NCBI GenBank assembly: GCA_001421095.1
Contig: LIIK01000025.1
Location: forward strand, 1-27,307
Length of the DNA: 27,307 nucleotides
Direction of reading: 5' to 3'
Source: Candidatus [Bacteroides] periocalifornicus
Lineage (GTDB): Bacteria > Bacteroidota > Bacteroidia > Bacteroidales > CAJPTX01
The position numbers and the translations under genes are program-made. Of the stretch, positions 14,346-22,452 are shown piece after piece (the first letter of the stretch is position 1; the number at the start of each line of letters is the position of its first letter). Below the pieces are notes generated by a model. That model made no database searches and was not told the origin of the DNA. It saw only the letters and a program-made list of their open reading frames with translations.

Positions 14346-15818
14346 ATGTCTACACAGACCCATGCGCCAGGGTGGGGGCAGCAGCCCGTGCGCCCAAAGA
14401 AACTCATAGCCTTTATCATCATCATTCTAATCACCGCGGTGGTGTGGAATCTGCCCTCGGCGGTCTTCGACATCCAGGGGCTCACGGTGGTGCAGCAGCG
14501 GGTGATCGCCCTGCTGGTATTCGCCACACTGGCCTGGGTTACCGAGTGTATACCATCATGGGCTACCTCGCTGGCCATTATTACCACCATGTGCCTGAGC
14601 ATCTCAAACAATAGTCTGCCGTTTTTCAAGGGCGAGGGTGAGGTATTCGGGTCGCTTATCAGCTCCAAGGAGATCATGGCGACCTTTGCCAATCCGGTCA
14701 TCATCCTTTTCCTTGGGGGGTTCATCCTGGCCATTGCCGCGCGGAACTCTGGGCTCGATGTCTTCCTGGCACGGCATCTGCTGCGTCCGTTCGGCAAGCG
14801 GAGCGAGATGGTGCTGCTGGGCTTCATCCTCATTACGGGGATCTTCTCCATGTTCATAAGCAATACGGCGACAGCGGCCATGATGCTCACCTTCCTCGCC
14901 CCCGTGTTCGCGGCCTTGCCACCCGAGGGTAAGGGGCGTATTGCCCTCACCCTCAGCATTCCCATAGCGGCTAATATTGGGGGGATGGCCACCCCCATCG
15001 GCACTCCGCCCAACGCCATTGCTCTTCAGGCTCTTAATAATCCCGCGGGGCTGAATCTGGGTATCGGGTTCGGGCAGTGGATGGCTTTTATGCTCCCGCT
15101 CTCACTGATACTGCTGTTCGTAGGGTGGCTGCTCCTCAAGAAGCTATTCCCGTTCTCCAAAAAGACGATAGAGCTCGAGATAAAGGGTACGGTGCACCAC
15201 GGTTGGCGGATGAAGGTGGTGTCCATCACCTTTGGCGTTACGGTGCTCATGTGGCTGTTTGACAGGATAACGGGAGTGGACGCGAACACCGTGGCGCTGA
15301 TACCGATAGGGGTATTCGCCATAACGGGGGTTATCACGGGGAAAGACCTGCAGTCAGTGGACTGGAGCGTAATCTGGATGGTGGCGGGAGGCTTTGCCCT
15401 CGGCTTGGGGCTGAACGCGAGCGGGCTTGCCGGGGCGGCCATCGAGAGCATACCTTTTGGGCAGTGGTCGCCCGTGGTGATCCTTATTATCAGCGGGCTT
15501 ATCTGCTACCTGCTCTCGAATTTCATTTCCAACACGGCAACGGCGGCTCTGCTAGTCCCCATCCTGGCCGTGGTATGCACCGGCATGGGCGACCGGCTCG
15601 GTGCAATAGGCGGCGTGTCTACCGTGCTTATCGGCATAGCCCTGTCGGCCTCTAGCGCCATGTGCCTACCCATATCTACCCCGCCAAACGCCATAGCCTA
15701 CTCCACGGGGCTTGTGGCGCAGAAGGATATGCTGAAGATCGGGCTCCTCGTCGGTATCATCGGCCTTACGCTCAGCTATACGGTGCTGGTGATAGCTGGC
15801 CGGCTCGGGATGCTATAG
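14346..15818 (+). CDS. SLC13/DASS family sodium-coupled anion (dicarboxylate) transporter
   Basis: The 490-residue inner-membrane transporter shows the internal repeat of the divalent anion:Na+ symporter family. SNT motifs lie at 172-174 and 395-397 (SNTATAAM and SNTATAAL), and the paired hairpin motifs are TPIGTPPNAIA near 216-226 and LPISTPPNAIAYS near 441-453. In VcINDY-type transporters these motifs bind sodium and the carboxylates. About eleven hydrophobic helices are present, with scaffold helices at 20-38 and 50-66 and a hydrophilic stretch near 266-290. Probable substrates are C4-dicarboxylates such as succinate, fumarate or malate, but sulfate or other carboxylates are not excluded. 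The gene has its own promoter and lies about 110 bases before ribF. Confidence 0.93.
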   Translation: MSTQTHAPGWGQQPVRPKKLIAFIIIILITAVVWNLPSAVFDIQGLTVVQQRVIALLVFATLAWVTECIPSWATSLAIITTMCLSISNNSLPFFKGEGEVFGSLISSKEIMATFANPVIILFLGGFILAIAARNSGLDVFLARHLLRPFGKRSEMVLLGFILITGIFSMFISNTATAAMMLTFLAPVFAALPPEGKGRIALTLSIPIAANIGGMATPIGTPPNAIALQALNNPAGLNLGIGFGQWMAFMLPLSLILLFVGWLLLKKLFPFSKKTIELEIKGTVHHGWRMKVVSITFGVTVLMWLFDRITGVDANTVALIPIGVFAITGVITGKDLQSVDWSVIWMVAGGFALGLGLNASGLAGAAIESIPFGQWSPVVILIISGLICYLLSNFISNTATAALLVPILAVVCTGMGDRLGAIGGVSTVLIGIALSASSAMCLPISTPPNAIAYSTGLVAQKDMLKIGLLVGIIGLTLSYTVLVIAGRLGML

Positions 15819-15861
15819 GCCGCAGGGGCTGGTACGGGCTATCGATTACCCGGGTAGGGCT

Positions 15862-15892
15862 TTTGCCAATTCGGGGCTATTGGCTACCTTTG
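15862..15892 (+). promoter_or_regulatory. Bacteroidota promoter of ribF (TTTG, 19-base spacer, TACCTTTG)
   Basis: This is the clearest promoter in the window: -33 TTTG at 15862-15865, exactly 19 bases, and -7 TACCTTTG at 15885-15892, ending 34 bases before the ribF ATG. Both boxes match the consensus. No FMN riboswitch is present in the short leader. Confidence 0.85.
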
Positions 15893-15926
15893 CCGCCAGC
15901 TTGGGGTGTCTTTTCCCCCGTGATTC

Positions 15927-16862
15927 ATGCAGCTCTGGGACAGCCTAGCCAGCGTATCGGCCAGCCATTCGGTGCTAACCCTCGGGTTTTTCGATGGGGT
16001 GCACCTCGGGCATCAAGCCCTGCTCCGCGAGGTGGTGGGCTACGCTCAGCAGCACCGTTGCCCTGCGGTGGTGGTTACGCTGTGGCCGCACCCTAGGATA
16101 GTGCTGGGCAAGGAACCCGGGGGATTCCACCTGATAAACGGGCTCAACTACAAGTTAGAGCTGCTGGAAGCTAGCGGGGTAGACGGCGTAGTTGTGCTGG
16201 AATTCACCCTGGAGTTGGCCCGCCAGTCGCCGCTCGAATTCCTGCAGCGTGTGGTTAGCATGCCCAGTTGCCCGCAGTGCATATTCATGGGCTACGATCA
16301 TCGTTTTGGGCGGGGCGGAGCGGGCGATTTCACGGTGCTTCGCCAATTCTGCGGGCCTCTTGGTATAGACACCCGCCAGGGGCAGCCCCTGCAGCTCGAC
16401 GGGCTGGAGGTTAGCTCTACCCTGGTGCGCAGGGCGATACAGCAGGGCGATACGGCGTATGCAGCCCGCCTTATGGGGCGTAATTTCAGCTTTCGAGGGA
16501 CGGTGGCCCACGGGTTTCAACTCGGGCAACGGATGGGGTTTCCCACTGCCAACATTGAGCCCTACGAACCGTGGCAGCTAGTGCCTGGGCATGGGGTGTA
16601 TGAGGGTTGGTGCCGAATCCGCACGGGCTCGGGGGGAGAGCGTTTCAAGGCGGTGGTGAATGTCGGCACGCGGCCAACGGTGAGCAGTGCCCGGGCGGTG
16701 AGCATAGAGGCGCATCTGCTCGATTTCCAGGGCGATCTCTATGGGCAAGAGCTGGAGGTGGGATTCAACCGAAAGCTCCGCCCCGAGCTGAAATTCAGCA
16801 GTGTAGACGACCTCAAAGTGCAGATAGCCAAGGATATAGAATGCGTGCGAACAGGGAGGTAG
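15927..16862 (+). CDS. ribF: Bifunctional riboflavin kinase / FAD synthetase
   Basis: The 311-residue cytoplasmic enzyme phosphorylates riboflavin to FMN and adenylylates FMN to FAD. The N-terminal nucleotidyltransferase domain has GFFDGVHLGHQ near 20-30 (the HxGH nucleotide-binding motif), GYDHRFGRGG near 129-138, and SSTLVRRAI in the ISSTxIR position. The C-terminal flavokinase domain has GQRMGFPTANIE (the PTAN motif), then VYEGW, and ends with the ELKFSS-x-D-x-L-x-x-QI-x-x-D pattern. Length is normal. It starts from a consensus promoter and is followed after six bases by rnhB, so the two are cotranscribed. Confidence 0.96.
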   Translation: MQLWDSLASVSASHSVLTLGFFDGVHLGHQALLREVVGYAQQHRCPAVVVTLWPHPRIVLGKEPGGFHLINGLNYKLELLEASGVDGVVVLEFTLELARQSPLEFLQRVVSMPSCPQCIFMGYDHRFGRGGAGDFTVLRQFCGPLGIDTRQGQPLQLDGLEVSSTLVRRAIQQGDTAYAARLMGRNFSFRGTVAHGFQLGQRMGFPTANIEPYEPWQLVPGHGVYEGWCRIRTGSGGERFKAVVNVGTRPTVSSARAVSIEAHLLDFQGDLYGQELEVGFNRKLRPELKFSSVDDLKVQIAKDIECVRTGR

Positions 16863-16868
16863 CCCGCT

Positions 16869-17501
16869 ATGCCGAGAAGAACAGCTAGAGCCCTGGGGGT
16901 GGCCAATGGGCAATCGGCACTCATCCGCAGCTTGCCCGAGGGCGTAGAGGCCGGGTGCGATGAGGCTGGGCGTGGCTGCTTGGCGGGCCCGGTATTTGCG
17001 GCTGCCGTCTGCCTTCCCGTGGGCTTTTCGCATCCGTTGGTGCGCGATTCTAAGCAGCTAAGCCCCACAGCCCGTGAGCAGGCGAGAGCGTTGATAGAGC
17101 GGTGTGCTATAGCTTGGCGCGTGTGCCGGGTAGACCCCCGGGTGATTGACGCTATCAACATACTGCAGGCCTCGGTGCTTGCCATGCAGATGGCGGTGGA
17201 CGGGCTTCCTATTCGCCCCGATCTGGTGCTGGTAGATGGCAACTATTTCCGTCCGTTTGGCGGGTACACCTACCGCTGCGAGGTGAAGGGCGACGGACGA
17301 TTCCTCTCGGTGGCGGCAGCCTCCATTCTCGCCAAGACCCACAGGGATGCCTTCATGGAGCAGCTCGCGGCAGAATACCCTGGGTATGGGTGGGGTCAGA
17401 ACAAGGGCTACCCAACGGCAGCGCACCAGCAGGCAATAGCCGAGCGGGGTGTAACCCCTTGGCACAGGCTCTCGTTTGGGCGCAGTGGGGATACAATGTA
17501 G
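16869..17501 (+). CDS. rnhB: Ribonuclease HII
   Basis: The 210-residue enzyme cleaves the RNA strand of RNA-DNA hybrids and removes single ribonucleotides from DNA. Motif 1 is GCDEAGRGCLAGPV near 29-42, with catalytic Asp31 and Glu32. DSKQLS follows near 60-65, then INILQASVLAM, VDGN with Asp123, and KGDGRFLSVAAASILAK near 140-156 with Asp142; these complete the DEDD set. GQNKGYPTAAH near the C-terminus is also typical. The ATG lies six bases after the ribF stop, although the first 25 residues are poorly conserved and a later start is possible. No immediate terminator follows; the next is the bidirectional one at 17959-17991. Confidence 0.95.
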   Translation: MPRRTARALGVANGQSALIRSLPEGVEAGCDEAGRGCLAGPVFAAAVCLPVGFSHPLVRDSKQLSPTAREQARALIERCAIAWRVCRVDPRVIDAINILQASVLAMQMAVDGLPIRPDLVLVDGNYFRPFGGYTYRCEVKGDGRFLSVAAASILAKTHRDAFMEQLAAEYPGYGWGQNKGYPTAAHQQAIAERGVTPWHRLSFGRSGDTM

Positions 17502-17674
17502 AGGAGAGGGGAGCTGAACAGCACAACGGGCACGCTCGGCAGACCCCGCATTTCAAGTGGATTTTGCGCTGGGGTGCTATTCTGGTCTGGCAGGGCTTAG
17601 CATCGAAGCGGGCGGTGGTGCACCTTAGTACCCTGCGTCTACTGCAAGAAAAAGAGACCTCTGAGAAGTCCATC

Positions 17675-17728
17675 GAAGTAGTCGACGTGGCACGCTGCAT
17701 CGCTACGTCCTCCGAGTAATTATAAGTG
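17675..17728 (-). repeat. Dispersed intergenic repeat, copy D (inverted)
   Basis: Read on the minus strand it begins CACTTATAATTACTCGGAGG and continues GACGTAGCGATGCAGCGTGC. It matches the right-hand core of copies A and B (CACTTAC, then TCTCCGAAGACCGTAGCGATG). Two changes in the hairpin core break pairing, so this copy looks degenerate. Confidence 0.65.
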
Positions 17729-17868
17729 CGCGATTAAAGTTTTCTTCATGATAAATCGCGAGAAAAAGTATCACTACAAATGGTACGCATGCGGGATTTT
17801 TGCATGAGTCTTAAGATAGGTGCCATTTGTTGACGCGGGCTTCCCCTTCGTGTAGTTAAAAGGATTTT

Positions 17869-17928
17869 AATCAATCACTTGTATTTATTGAAGGCTGTAG
17901 CAATGCGGCGTGCTGCGTCGTCTAGACG
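17869..17928 (+). repeat. Dispersed intergenic repeat, copy C
   Basis: AATCAATCACTT at 17869-17880 and ATGCGGCGTGCTGCGTC at 17903-17919 are identical to copy B, with a diverged middle. A perfect 10-base palindrome CGTCTAGACG (17919-17928) and a run of seven T follow. It faces copy D across about 140 bases. Confidence 0.72.
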
Positions 17929-17958
17929 TTATTTTTTTGCAGAGATCCCAGTATAAAA

Positions 17959-17995
17959 GAAGCCCCCGAGAGCAAATTTCTCGGGGGCTTCCTTT
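17959..17995. terminator. Bidirectional terminator between rnhB and the PepSY gene
   Basis: A 12-pair perfect stem, GAAGCCCCCGAG at 17959-17970 and CTCGGGGGCTTC at 17980-17991, has T-rich sequence after it on both strands. It lies 25 bases beyond the minus-strand PepSY stop and also serves the plus-strand ribF-rnhB unit. Confidence 0.92.
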
Positions 17996-18015
17996 TATTC
18001 TGCGCTAGCTGCGGG

Positions 18016-18486
18016 CTAGTCTGCTCTCTGCTCTACCAGCTGGGCGGTTTTGGCATCGAAGGAGAGCTTCAGCTCCTGCTTGTCCTGCTTCACCTCTACT
18101 ATGTAAAGGTCGGTGCCGTCATTTTTCTCTACCCTATCCACGTCGTCTACCTGCCAGCTGGCGTACTCAGTGGCCTTGAGGGCCTCTTGGATATTGCCCG
18201 GGAGCTGCGCAGGGGTGAGTTCGGTCTTGGTCATCACCCAGAGGTTTTCGGAGTCGAAGTAGGCCTCGGCCTCTTGCCCATCCAGGGTGAATTTCGCCTC
18301 GAACATGCCTTTCTCCATTTCCCACTTCACCGGCGTTGCCTCGGGGTACTTGGCCTTGAAAGCCTCTACCAGCTTAGCCGAGGGGGTTACGGGTTCATCG
18401 CCTTTCGGCATACCAAACACCTGTGAACCTGCTAGTAGCGTAAGCCCCACTAGCACCGCCATCTTCACCATTTTTTTGCTATTCAT
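18016..18486 (-). CDS. Exported PepSY-like domain protein
   Basis: The 156-residue product has a signal peptide (MNSKKMVKMAVLVGLTLLAG, cleavage near 25). Two PepSY-like half repeats follow: residues about 35-85 (VEAFKAKYPEATPVKWEME, then AEAYFDSENLWV) and about 95-153 (IQEALKATEYASWQVDDVDR, then YIVEVKQDKQELKLSFD). The K-x-x-x-P/Y-x-x-x-x-W-E pattern is that of the small periplasmic PepSY-like proteins abundant in Bacteroidales. These may bind or restrain peptidases or surface factors, but their function is not established. No promoter box is convincing. It is separated from yifB by about 125 bases. Confidence 0.82.
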   Translation of the reverse strand: MNSKKMVKMAVLVGLTLLAGSQVFGMPKGDEPVTPSAKLVEAFKAKYPEATPVKWEMEKGMFEAKFTLDGQEAEAYFDSENLWVMTKTELTPAQLPGNIQEALKATEYASWQVDDVDRVEKNDGTDLYIVEVKQDKQELKLSFDAKTAQLVEQRAD

Positions 18487-18611
18487 TGGTTTTTGTAGGT
18501 ATTTAAATGGTTTACAATCGATAGGATAACGCCGGGTTCTGTATAGTTATTGCATCGGTTTTGCAACCTATTTATCATGCGCTGGTTTTCAGTGGGTTGC
18601 TGGAGTTTGGG

Positions 18612-20150
18612 TTAGTTCGCCCAATCTTCGCGGTCGAGGGTTCTGTACTGTATGGCCTCTGCTATGTGCGAGGGGAGTATATCTGGCTCTCCTTGCAGGT
18701 CGGCTATGGTGCGCGATACCTTGAGGATGCGGTCATAGGCGCGGGCCGAGAGGTTGAACCGTTCCATAGCCGTTTTCATCATCTTCAGGCTCTCAGGGGT
18801 GAGCTGGCAGTAGCGCTGGAGCTGTGGGGTACTCATCTGGGCGTTGCAGAATATCCCTTGGTCTGCGAAGCGGGTAGCCTGGATTTCGCGGGCTTTCTCT
18901 ACGCGGGCGCGGATCTCTGCGCTGGATTCGCCCTGGGGCACTCTGGCCAGGTGCTCAAAGGGGACAGGCACTACCTCTACGTGAATGTCGATACGGTCGA
19001 GTAGAGGCCCTGAGATCTTGTTGAGGTATCGCTGCACCATGGCGGGGGTGCATACGCACTCCTTGGTTGGGTGGTTGTAATATCCGCACGGGCAGGGGTT
19101 CATGGAGGCTACCAGCATGAATGAGGCCGGGTACTCTACGGTGCTTTTGGCGCGCGATATGCAGATACGGCGCTCCTCGAGGGGTTGGCGCATTACCTCC
19201 AGCACTGTGCGTTTGAACTCGGGGAGTTCGTCGAGGAATAGCACCCCATTGTGTGCCAGCGATATTTCGCCTGGCTGGGGGGTAGTGCCGCCGCCCACCA
19301 GCGCCACGTCGCTTATGGTGTGGTGCGGATTGCGGAAGGGACGTTCGGTCATAAGCCCCTTGCCGTGGGGCAGACGGCCTACCACCGAGTGGATTTTGGT
19401 GGTTTCCAGCGCCTCGCGTAGTGTGAGCGGGGGGAGTATGGTGGGGAGGCGTTTGGCCAGCATCGTTTTCCCAGCGCCTGGGGGGCCTACCATTATCAGA
19501 TTATGCCCCCCGGCGGCGGCTACCTCCATGGCGCGTTTCACGGTTTCCTGCCCCTTCACGTCCTTGAAGTCGATGTCGTAGGCATTGCGAGCCTGTAGGA
19601 ATTGGTCGAGAGAGCCGCCCTGCACGCGGGTTAGGGCGTCGTTTTTCCCAGAGAAGAACTCTACCACCCCCTTGAGGTCCCTGGCGGCGTATACCTCTAG
19701 CCCCTCTACCACCGCGGCCTCGTTGGCATTCTCCTCGGGCACTATTAGGCGCTTGAACCCCTCTTCCTTCGCCTGTATGGCTATGGGCAGCGCGCCGCGT
19801 ATGGGCTGGAGGGTGCCGTCGAGCGAGAGTTCGCCCATGATTACGCAGTCGGCAAGTCCTTGATCGGGCAGCTGCCCGCTTGCCGCCATGATGCCGATGG
19901 CTAGGGGGAGGTCATAGGCTGACCCCTCCTTACGGATGTCGGCTGGCGCCATGTTGATCACTATGGCCCGGCGGGGGAAGGAGTAGTCGTTGGCTGCGAA
20001 GGACGACCGTATACGGTGTTCGCTCTCTTTTACCGCATTATCGGGCAGCCCCACCATGTAGAGCTTGATGCCAGAGGTGAGGGCTACCTCTATGGAGATG
20101 GTTTGCGCCTGTATTCCCTGTACGGCGCTGCTGTAGGTTTTTACCACCAT
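18612..20150 (-). CDS. YifB/ComM family Mg-chelatase-like AAA+ ATPase
   Basis: The 512-residue protein has an N-terminal S5/Lon-type fold (about 20-165; IVINMAPADIRKEGSAYDLP near 63-82). An AAA+ core follows with Walker A GPPGAGKT at 222-229, Walker B GVLFLDE at 302-308, and RNPHHTISD between them. A Cys-rich loop MNPCPCGYYNH lies near 350-360, and a C-terminal Mg-chelatase domain about 400-505. In naturally transformable bacteria ComM is a hexameric helicase that drives branch migration during recombination of incoming DNA. Many non-transformable bacteria also carry it, so competence should not be concluded. It starts 35 bases after the upstream Lys-rich protein gene in the same direction. 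Confidence 0.95.
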   Translation of the reverse strand: MVVKTYSSAVQGIQAQTISIEVALTSGIKLYMVGLPDNAVKESEHRIRSSFAANDYSFPRRAIVINMAPADIRKEGSAYDLPLAIGIMAASGQLPDQGLADCVIMGELSLDGTLQPIRGALPIAIQAKEEGFKRLIVPEENANEAAVVEGLEVYAARDLKGVVEFFSGKNDALTRVQGGSLDQFLQARNAYDIDFKDVKGQETVKRAMEVAAAGGHNLIMVGPPGAGKTMLAKRLPTILPPLTLREALETTKIHSVVGRLPHGKGLMTERPFRNPHHTISDVALVGGGTTPQPGEISLAHNGVLFLDELPEFKRTVLEVMRQPLEERRICISRAKSTVEYPASFMLVASMNPCPCGYYNHPTKECVCTPAMVQRYLNKISGPLLDRIDIHVEVVPVPFEHLARVPQGESSAEIRARVEKAREIQATRFADQGIFCNAQMSTPQLQRYCQLTPESLKMMKTAMERFNLSARAYDRILKVSRTIADLQGEPDILPSHIAEAIQYRTLDREDWAN

Positions 20151-20185
20151 AGGGCCTAATGGGTTTCCCGAGGTTCGGGTGTGCG

Positions 20186-20764
20186 TTACTGCTTGGCCAC
20201 GTTGCTTAGCATGTAGCCGAGCTTAGATTTGTCTTGGCTCCCGCCGGGTAGGTGCCCTGTCCAGGTGTGGAAGGCATTTGGAACGCCATCGTGGCCTGCG
20301 CGCCCCGGCACGAAGATTTTTTGCTCAGCCAGTATCTGCCCGCTGTAGGTGATGTAGAAAGTGCAGGCAACGGGTTCCTTATTATCGTTTGTGAACTTGA
20401 GGACGAGGCGGCTGTTGGCCGATCCGGCATCACGGGTCACGATGTCAATTTTGACCCCGGTTTGCGGGCTTTTTGGCTTGGGGGTTGTCTGCTTGGGCTG
20501 GGTGGGAGCAGTGGTGGGCTTTGCGGGCTTCTGCGCACGCTTGGCCTTGGCTTTCGGCTTGCCCTTCGCGCTGGATTTCTTGGGCGAGGGCTTGCCTTTG
20601 GCGGGGGCCTTTTTCCCCTTCTTGGGGGCTGGTTTAGGTTTCTGGGGATTCTTGGCTGGGGCTTTCTTGGTGGTCTTGGGCTTCTGCCTCTGCGGTGTTT
20701 GGGCTACGGAAGGTGTGGCCAGCACCAGCGCGAGGATCGCTAGGAGATACAGGAGACGTTTCAT
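20186..20764 (-). CDS. Exported Lys/Pro/Ala-rich protein with a small C-terminal domain
   Basis: The 192-residue product has a signal peptide (MKRLLYLLAILALVLATPSVAQ). Residues 23-101 form a histone-H1-like low-complexity tract with 25 lysines, many KPAK/PKK units and no acidic residue. A compact domain of about 85 residues follows (VKIDIVTRDAGS, VLKFTNDNKEPVACTFYITY, FVPGRAGHDG, HTWTGHLPGG). The C-terminal domain is not recognised; its beta-rich look fits a periplasmic or surface module. The tract may bind anionic polymers such as peptidoglycan, LPS or DNA (inference). ATG at 20764 is chosen over 20797 because it starts the signal peptide and lies just after the promoter. The gene is probably cotranscribed with yifB, 35 bases downstream. 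Confidence 0.75.
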   Translation of the reverse strand: MKRLLYLLAILALVLATPSVAQTPQRQKPKTTKKAPAKNPQKPKPAPKKGKKAPAKGKPSPKKSSAKGKPKAKAKRAQKPAKPTTAPTQPKQTTPKPKSPQTGVKIDIVTRDAGSANSRLVLKFTNDNKEPVACTFYITYSGQILAEQKIFVPGRAGHDGVPNAFHTWTGHLPGGSQDKSKLGYMLSNVAKQ

Positions 20765-21054
20765 GGAGTGTCGAATGTTAGGTTTTTGCGTGGGCAAAGG
20801 TAGTAAAACGGGGATAAATGGCCAAAAGTCAGCGTTGCCCGTAATCTGTTGCTAGAGTTTTTTCGATTCTATCGTCATGGTATGTAACCGAGCCGAACGA
20901 ACATGCGCCACACCTGGCGTAGCACCCCTACCAAGGCATAAAGAACGAAGGTCTCGATCTATAGAGCAAGGGTCGTACTGTTTTTTTTCGGGCACACCCT
21001 CTGGAGGCTGGTGGTTATTCGGCAGGCCTGTTTTCATTTTGGCTGGTAGGTGAA
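20765..21054. other. Intergenic region between the Lys-rich gene and the DHH gene
   Basis: Apart from the promoter at 20795-20826 nothing certain is seen. A T8 run (about 20981-20989) and a small stem (GCGCCA / TGGCGT near 20905-20920) are present. No convincing terminator for the recF cluster on the minus strand was found, and the 61-residue frame here lacks protein character. Confidence 0.45.
20795..20826 (-). promoter_or_regulatory. Bacteroidota promoter (TTTG, 20-base spacer, TACCTTTG)
   Basis: On the minus strand a -33 TTTG (20823-20826) and a -7 TACCTTTG (20795-20802) are separated by 20 bases. The box ends 30 bases before the ATG of the Lys-rich protein gene and probably drives that gene and yifB. 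Confidence 0.75.
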
Positions 21055-22119
21055 CTATTCGGGGCGCTGCGGTTGCTCGCCGTTCTCCAGGAATCGCTCC
21101 ACTACCTCCTGGGTGTATTTAGTTGCCGTTCTTAGATCCATTTTGAGCTGTCCGCCCGAGGCTTTCGGATGTCCACCGCCATTGAAGTAGCGCATGGCAA
21201 GCCGGTGCACCTCCACCCCAAAGCGACTGCGGATGGAGACGCGCACATTGCCCGTCATCTTCTCGGTAAGCATCACGCTCACCAGCACCCCGGCTATCTT
21301 GAGCGGTTCGTTCACCAGCCCCTCGGTATCGCCAGCCTGGTAGCCGTACTCATCGAGTGAGAAACGGGTGAGGGGGATGATGGCGGCCTTCCCCCCCGCG
21401 ATGATCTTCATTCGGCTGTAGAGCGCAAAGCCGTAGAGGCGCATTCGGCCCTCGCTGAAGCTGCCGTACACGTGGCTCTGTATGTCGGGCACATCGGCAC
21501 CGCGTTCTACCAGTGCCCCCCCCACCTCAAAGGTTCTGGGGCGGTCTACCGAGTAGCTGAACGAGCCGGTGTCTGTCATCAACCCCATGTAGAGGGCTGT
21601 GGCTACGGGGCGCGTAAGGCACTCCTCGCCCCAGAGGCTCCGTACGAACTCGTATACCAGCTCGGCGGTAGAGCTGGCGGGTGGGTAGGAGAAGTAGAGG
21701 TCGAACTCTTTGGTCGGGTAGTCATGGTGGTCTATCATCACCCTCGGGGCCTCTATTCGCTGGAGGATGGCGCTGAGCTGGGGGTCTACACGGGAGAGCG
21801 CATTGTAGTCTAGGCTGATGCAGAGGTCGTAGCTTGCGGCCTCGATACGGAAGGCCTCAGGGTCATCGTCAAACACCCTCAGCAGGCCGCCATGCTCAAT
21901 CCAGCTGTAGGCGGCGGGCACCCCGTTTGGCGATAGGCATGTGACGTCCTTCCCCATTGTTCTCAGTACCAGCCCTAGGGCTACCATAGAGCCAATGGCA
22001 TCGCCATCGGGGCGGGCGTGGCAGGAGAGTAGTATGCGGGTGGCCCCTTGGAGGAGTTGGGTGAAAAGGTTGAGGGCCCAGGGGTTGAACACCGTCTGCA
22101 CAGCTGCGTCGTCTCTCAT
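21055..22119 (-). CDS. DHH/DHHA1 phosphoesterase (NrnA-like)
   Basis: The 354-residue protein has both domains of the bifunctional oligoribonuclease / pAp-phosphatase family. The DHH domain shows HARPDGDAIGS near 34-44 (metal ligands His34, Asp38, Asp40), SLDYNALSR near 102-110, IDHHDYP near 129-135, and MTDTGSFSY near 181-189. The DHHA1 domain ends with GGGHPKASGG near 314-323, which contacts the substrate phosphate. Probable substrates are short RNA oligonucleotides, pAp or linear dinucleotides; the last is relevant to cyclic-di-AMP turnover, but the choice cannot be made here. The start lies two bases after the DUF721 stop, making it the third gene of the recF operon. Confidence 0.92.
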   Translation of the reverse strand: MRDDAAVQTVFNPWALNLFTQLLQGATRILLSCHARPDGDAIGSMVALGLVLRTMGKDVTCLSPNGVPAAYSWIEHGGLLRVFDDDPEAFRIEAASYDLCISLDYNALSRVDPQLSAILQRIEAPRVMIDHHDYPTKEFDLYFSYPPASSTAELVYEFVRSLWGEECLTRPVATALYMGLMTDTGSFSYSVDRPRTFEVGGALVERGADVPDIQSHVYGSFSEGRMRLYGFALYSRMKIIAGGKAAIIPLTRFSLDEYGYQAGDTEGLVNEPLKIAGVLVSVMLTEKMTGNVRVSIRSRFGVEVHRLAMRYFNGGGHPKASGGQLKMDLRTATKYTQEVVERFLENGEQPQRPE

Positions 22120-22121
22120 GG

Positions 22122-22442
22122 TTAGCGGAATCGGATGTCGGTTATTACCTCCCGGCCCAGTTCCCGGTTGAGGTTATTGCGAATGATGTCACGGTTCATG
22201 TTGAACTCGTTGCGGAGGGCAGCGTTGGAGAGGTGCACGGTGAGCACGCCCCGCTGGAGGGTGAAGTCGGTGGTTGCATTCGTTACGAAGGACGGGTAGA
22301 TTCTCTGCCATAGCTTTGCGAGCGCCACCAGGTCTAGGTGCGTGCGGATGCCTGGGTACCAGCGTAGCAGGCTCTGGAGCACCTCGCGGCTCGTCATACC
22401 CTCGCTGCTATACTGCAGGTCGTCGTCATTGGGCTCTTGCAT
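22122..22442 (-). CDS. DUF721 (DciA-like) protein
   Basis: The 106-residue protein matches the DUF721/DciA family. An N-terminal part of about 20 polar residues is followed by a helix (VLQSLLRWYPGIRTHLDLVALAKLWQRI) and a KH-like basic segment with GVLTVHLSNAALRNEFNMNRDIIRNNLNRELG, ending DIRFR. DciA binds DNA and loads the replicative helicase DnaB in bacteria lacking DnaC. The family is often next to recF or dnaA in Bacteroidota, as here, where recF stops ten bases upstream and the DHH gene starts two bases downstream. The role is inferred from family and context. Confidence 0.88.
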   Translation of the reverse strand: MQEPNDDDLQYSSEGMTSREVLQSLLRWYPGIRTHLDLVALAKLWQRIYPSFVTNATTDFTLQRGVLTVHLSNAALRNEFNMNRDIIRNNLNRELGREVITDIRFR

Positions 22443-22452
22443 GGCGTAATTC

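Larger units (their letters stand above)
17502..18015. other. Convergent intergenic region with two facing repeat copies
   Basis: No gene is supported in these 514 bases. They hold copy D (minus, 17675-17728) and copy C (plus, 17869-17928) of the dispersed repeat. Between them is a stem (ACAAATGGTAC at 17776-17786 against GTGCCATTTGT at 17820-17830, ten of eleven paired), and a bidirectional terminator closes the region. The open frame overlapping the end of rnhB (17390-17719) is rejected. Confidence 0.6.

Noticed and set aside
15893..15926. FMN riboswitch ahead of ribF
   Set aside because: The leader between the -7 box and the ATG is only about 34 bases, far too short for the aptamer.
17390..17719. 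109-residue plus-strand frame after rnhB
   Set aside because: It overlaps the well-supported end of rnhB in another frame and its tail is repeat copy D, so it is not a likely gene.
20852..21037. 61-residue minus-strand frame downstream of the DHH gene
   Set aside because: It has no hydrophobic or domain features, no promoter or ribosome site, and reads through a homopolymer run.
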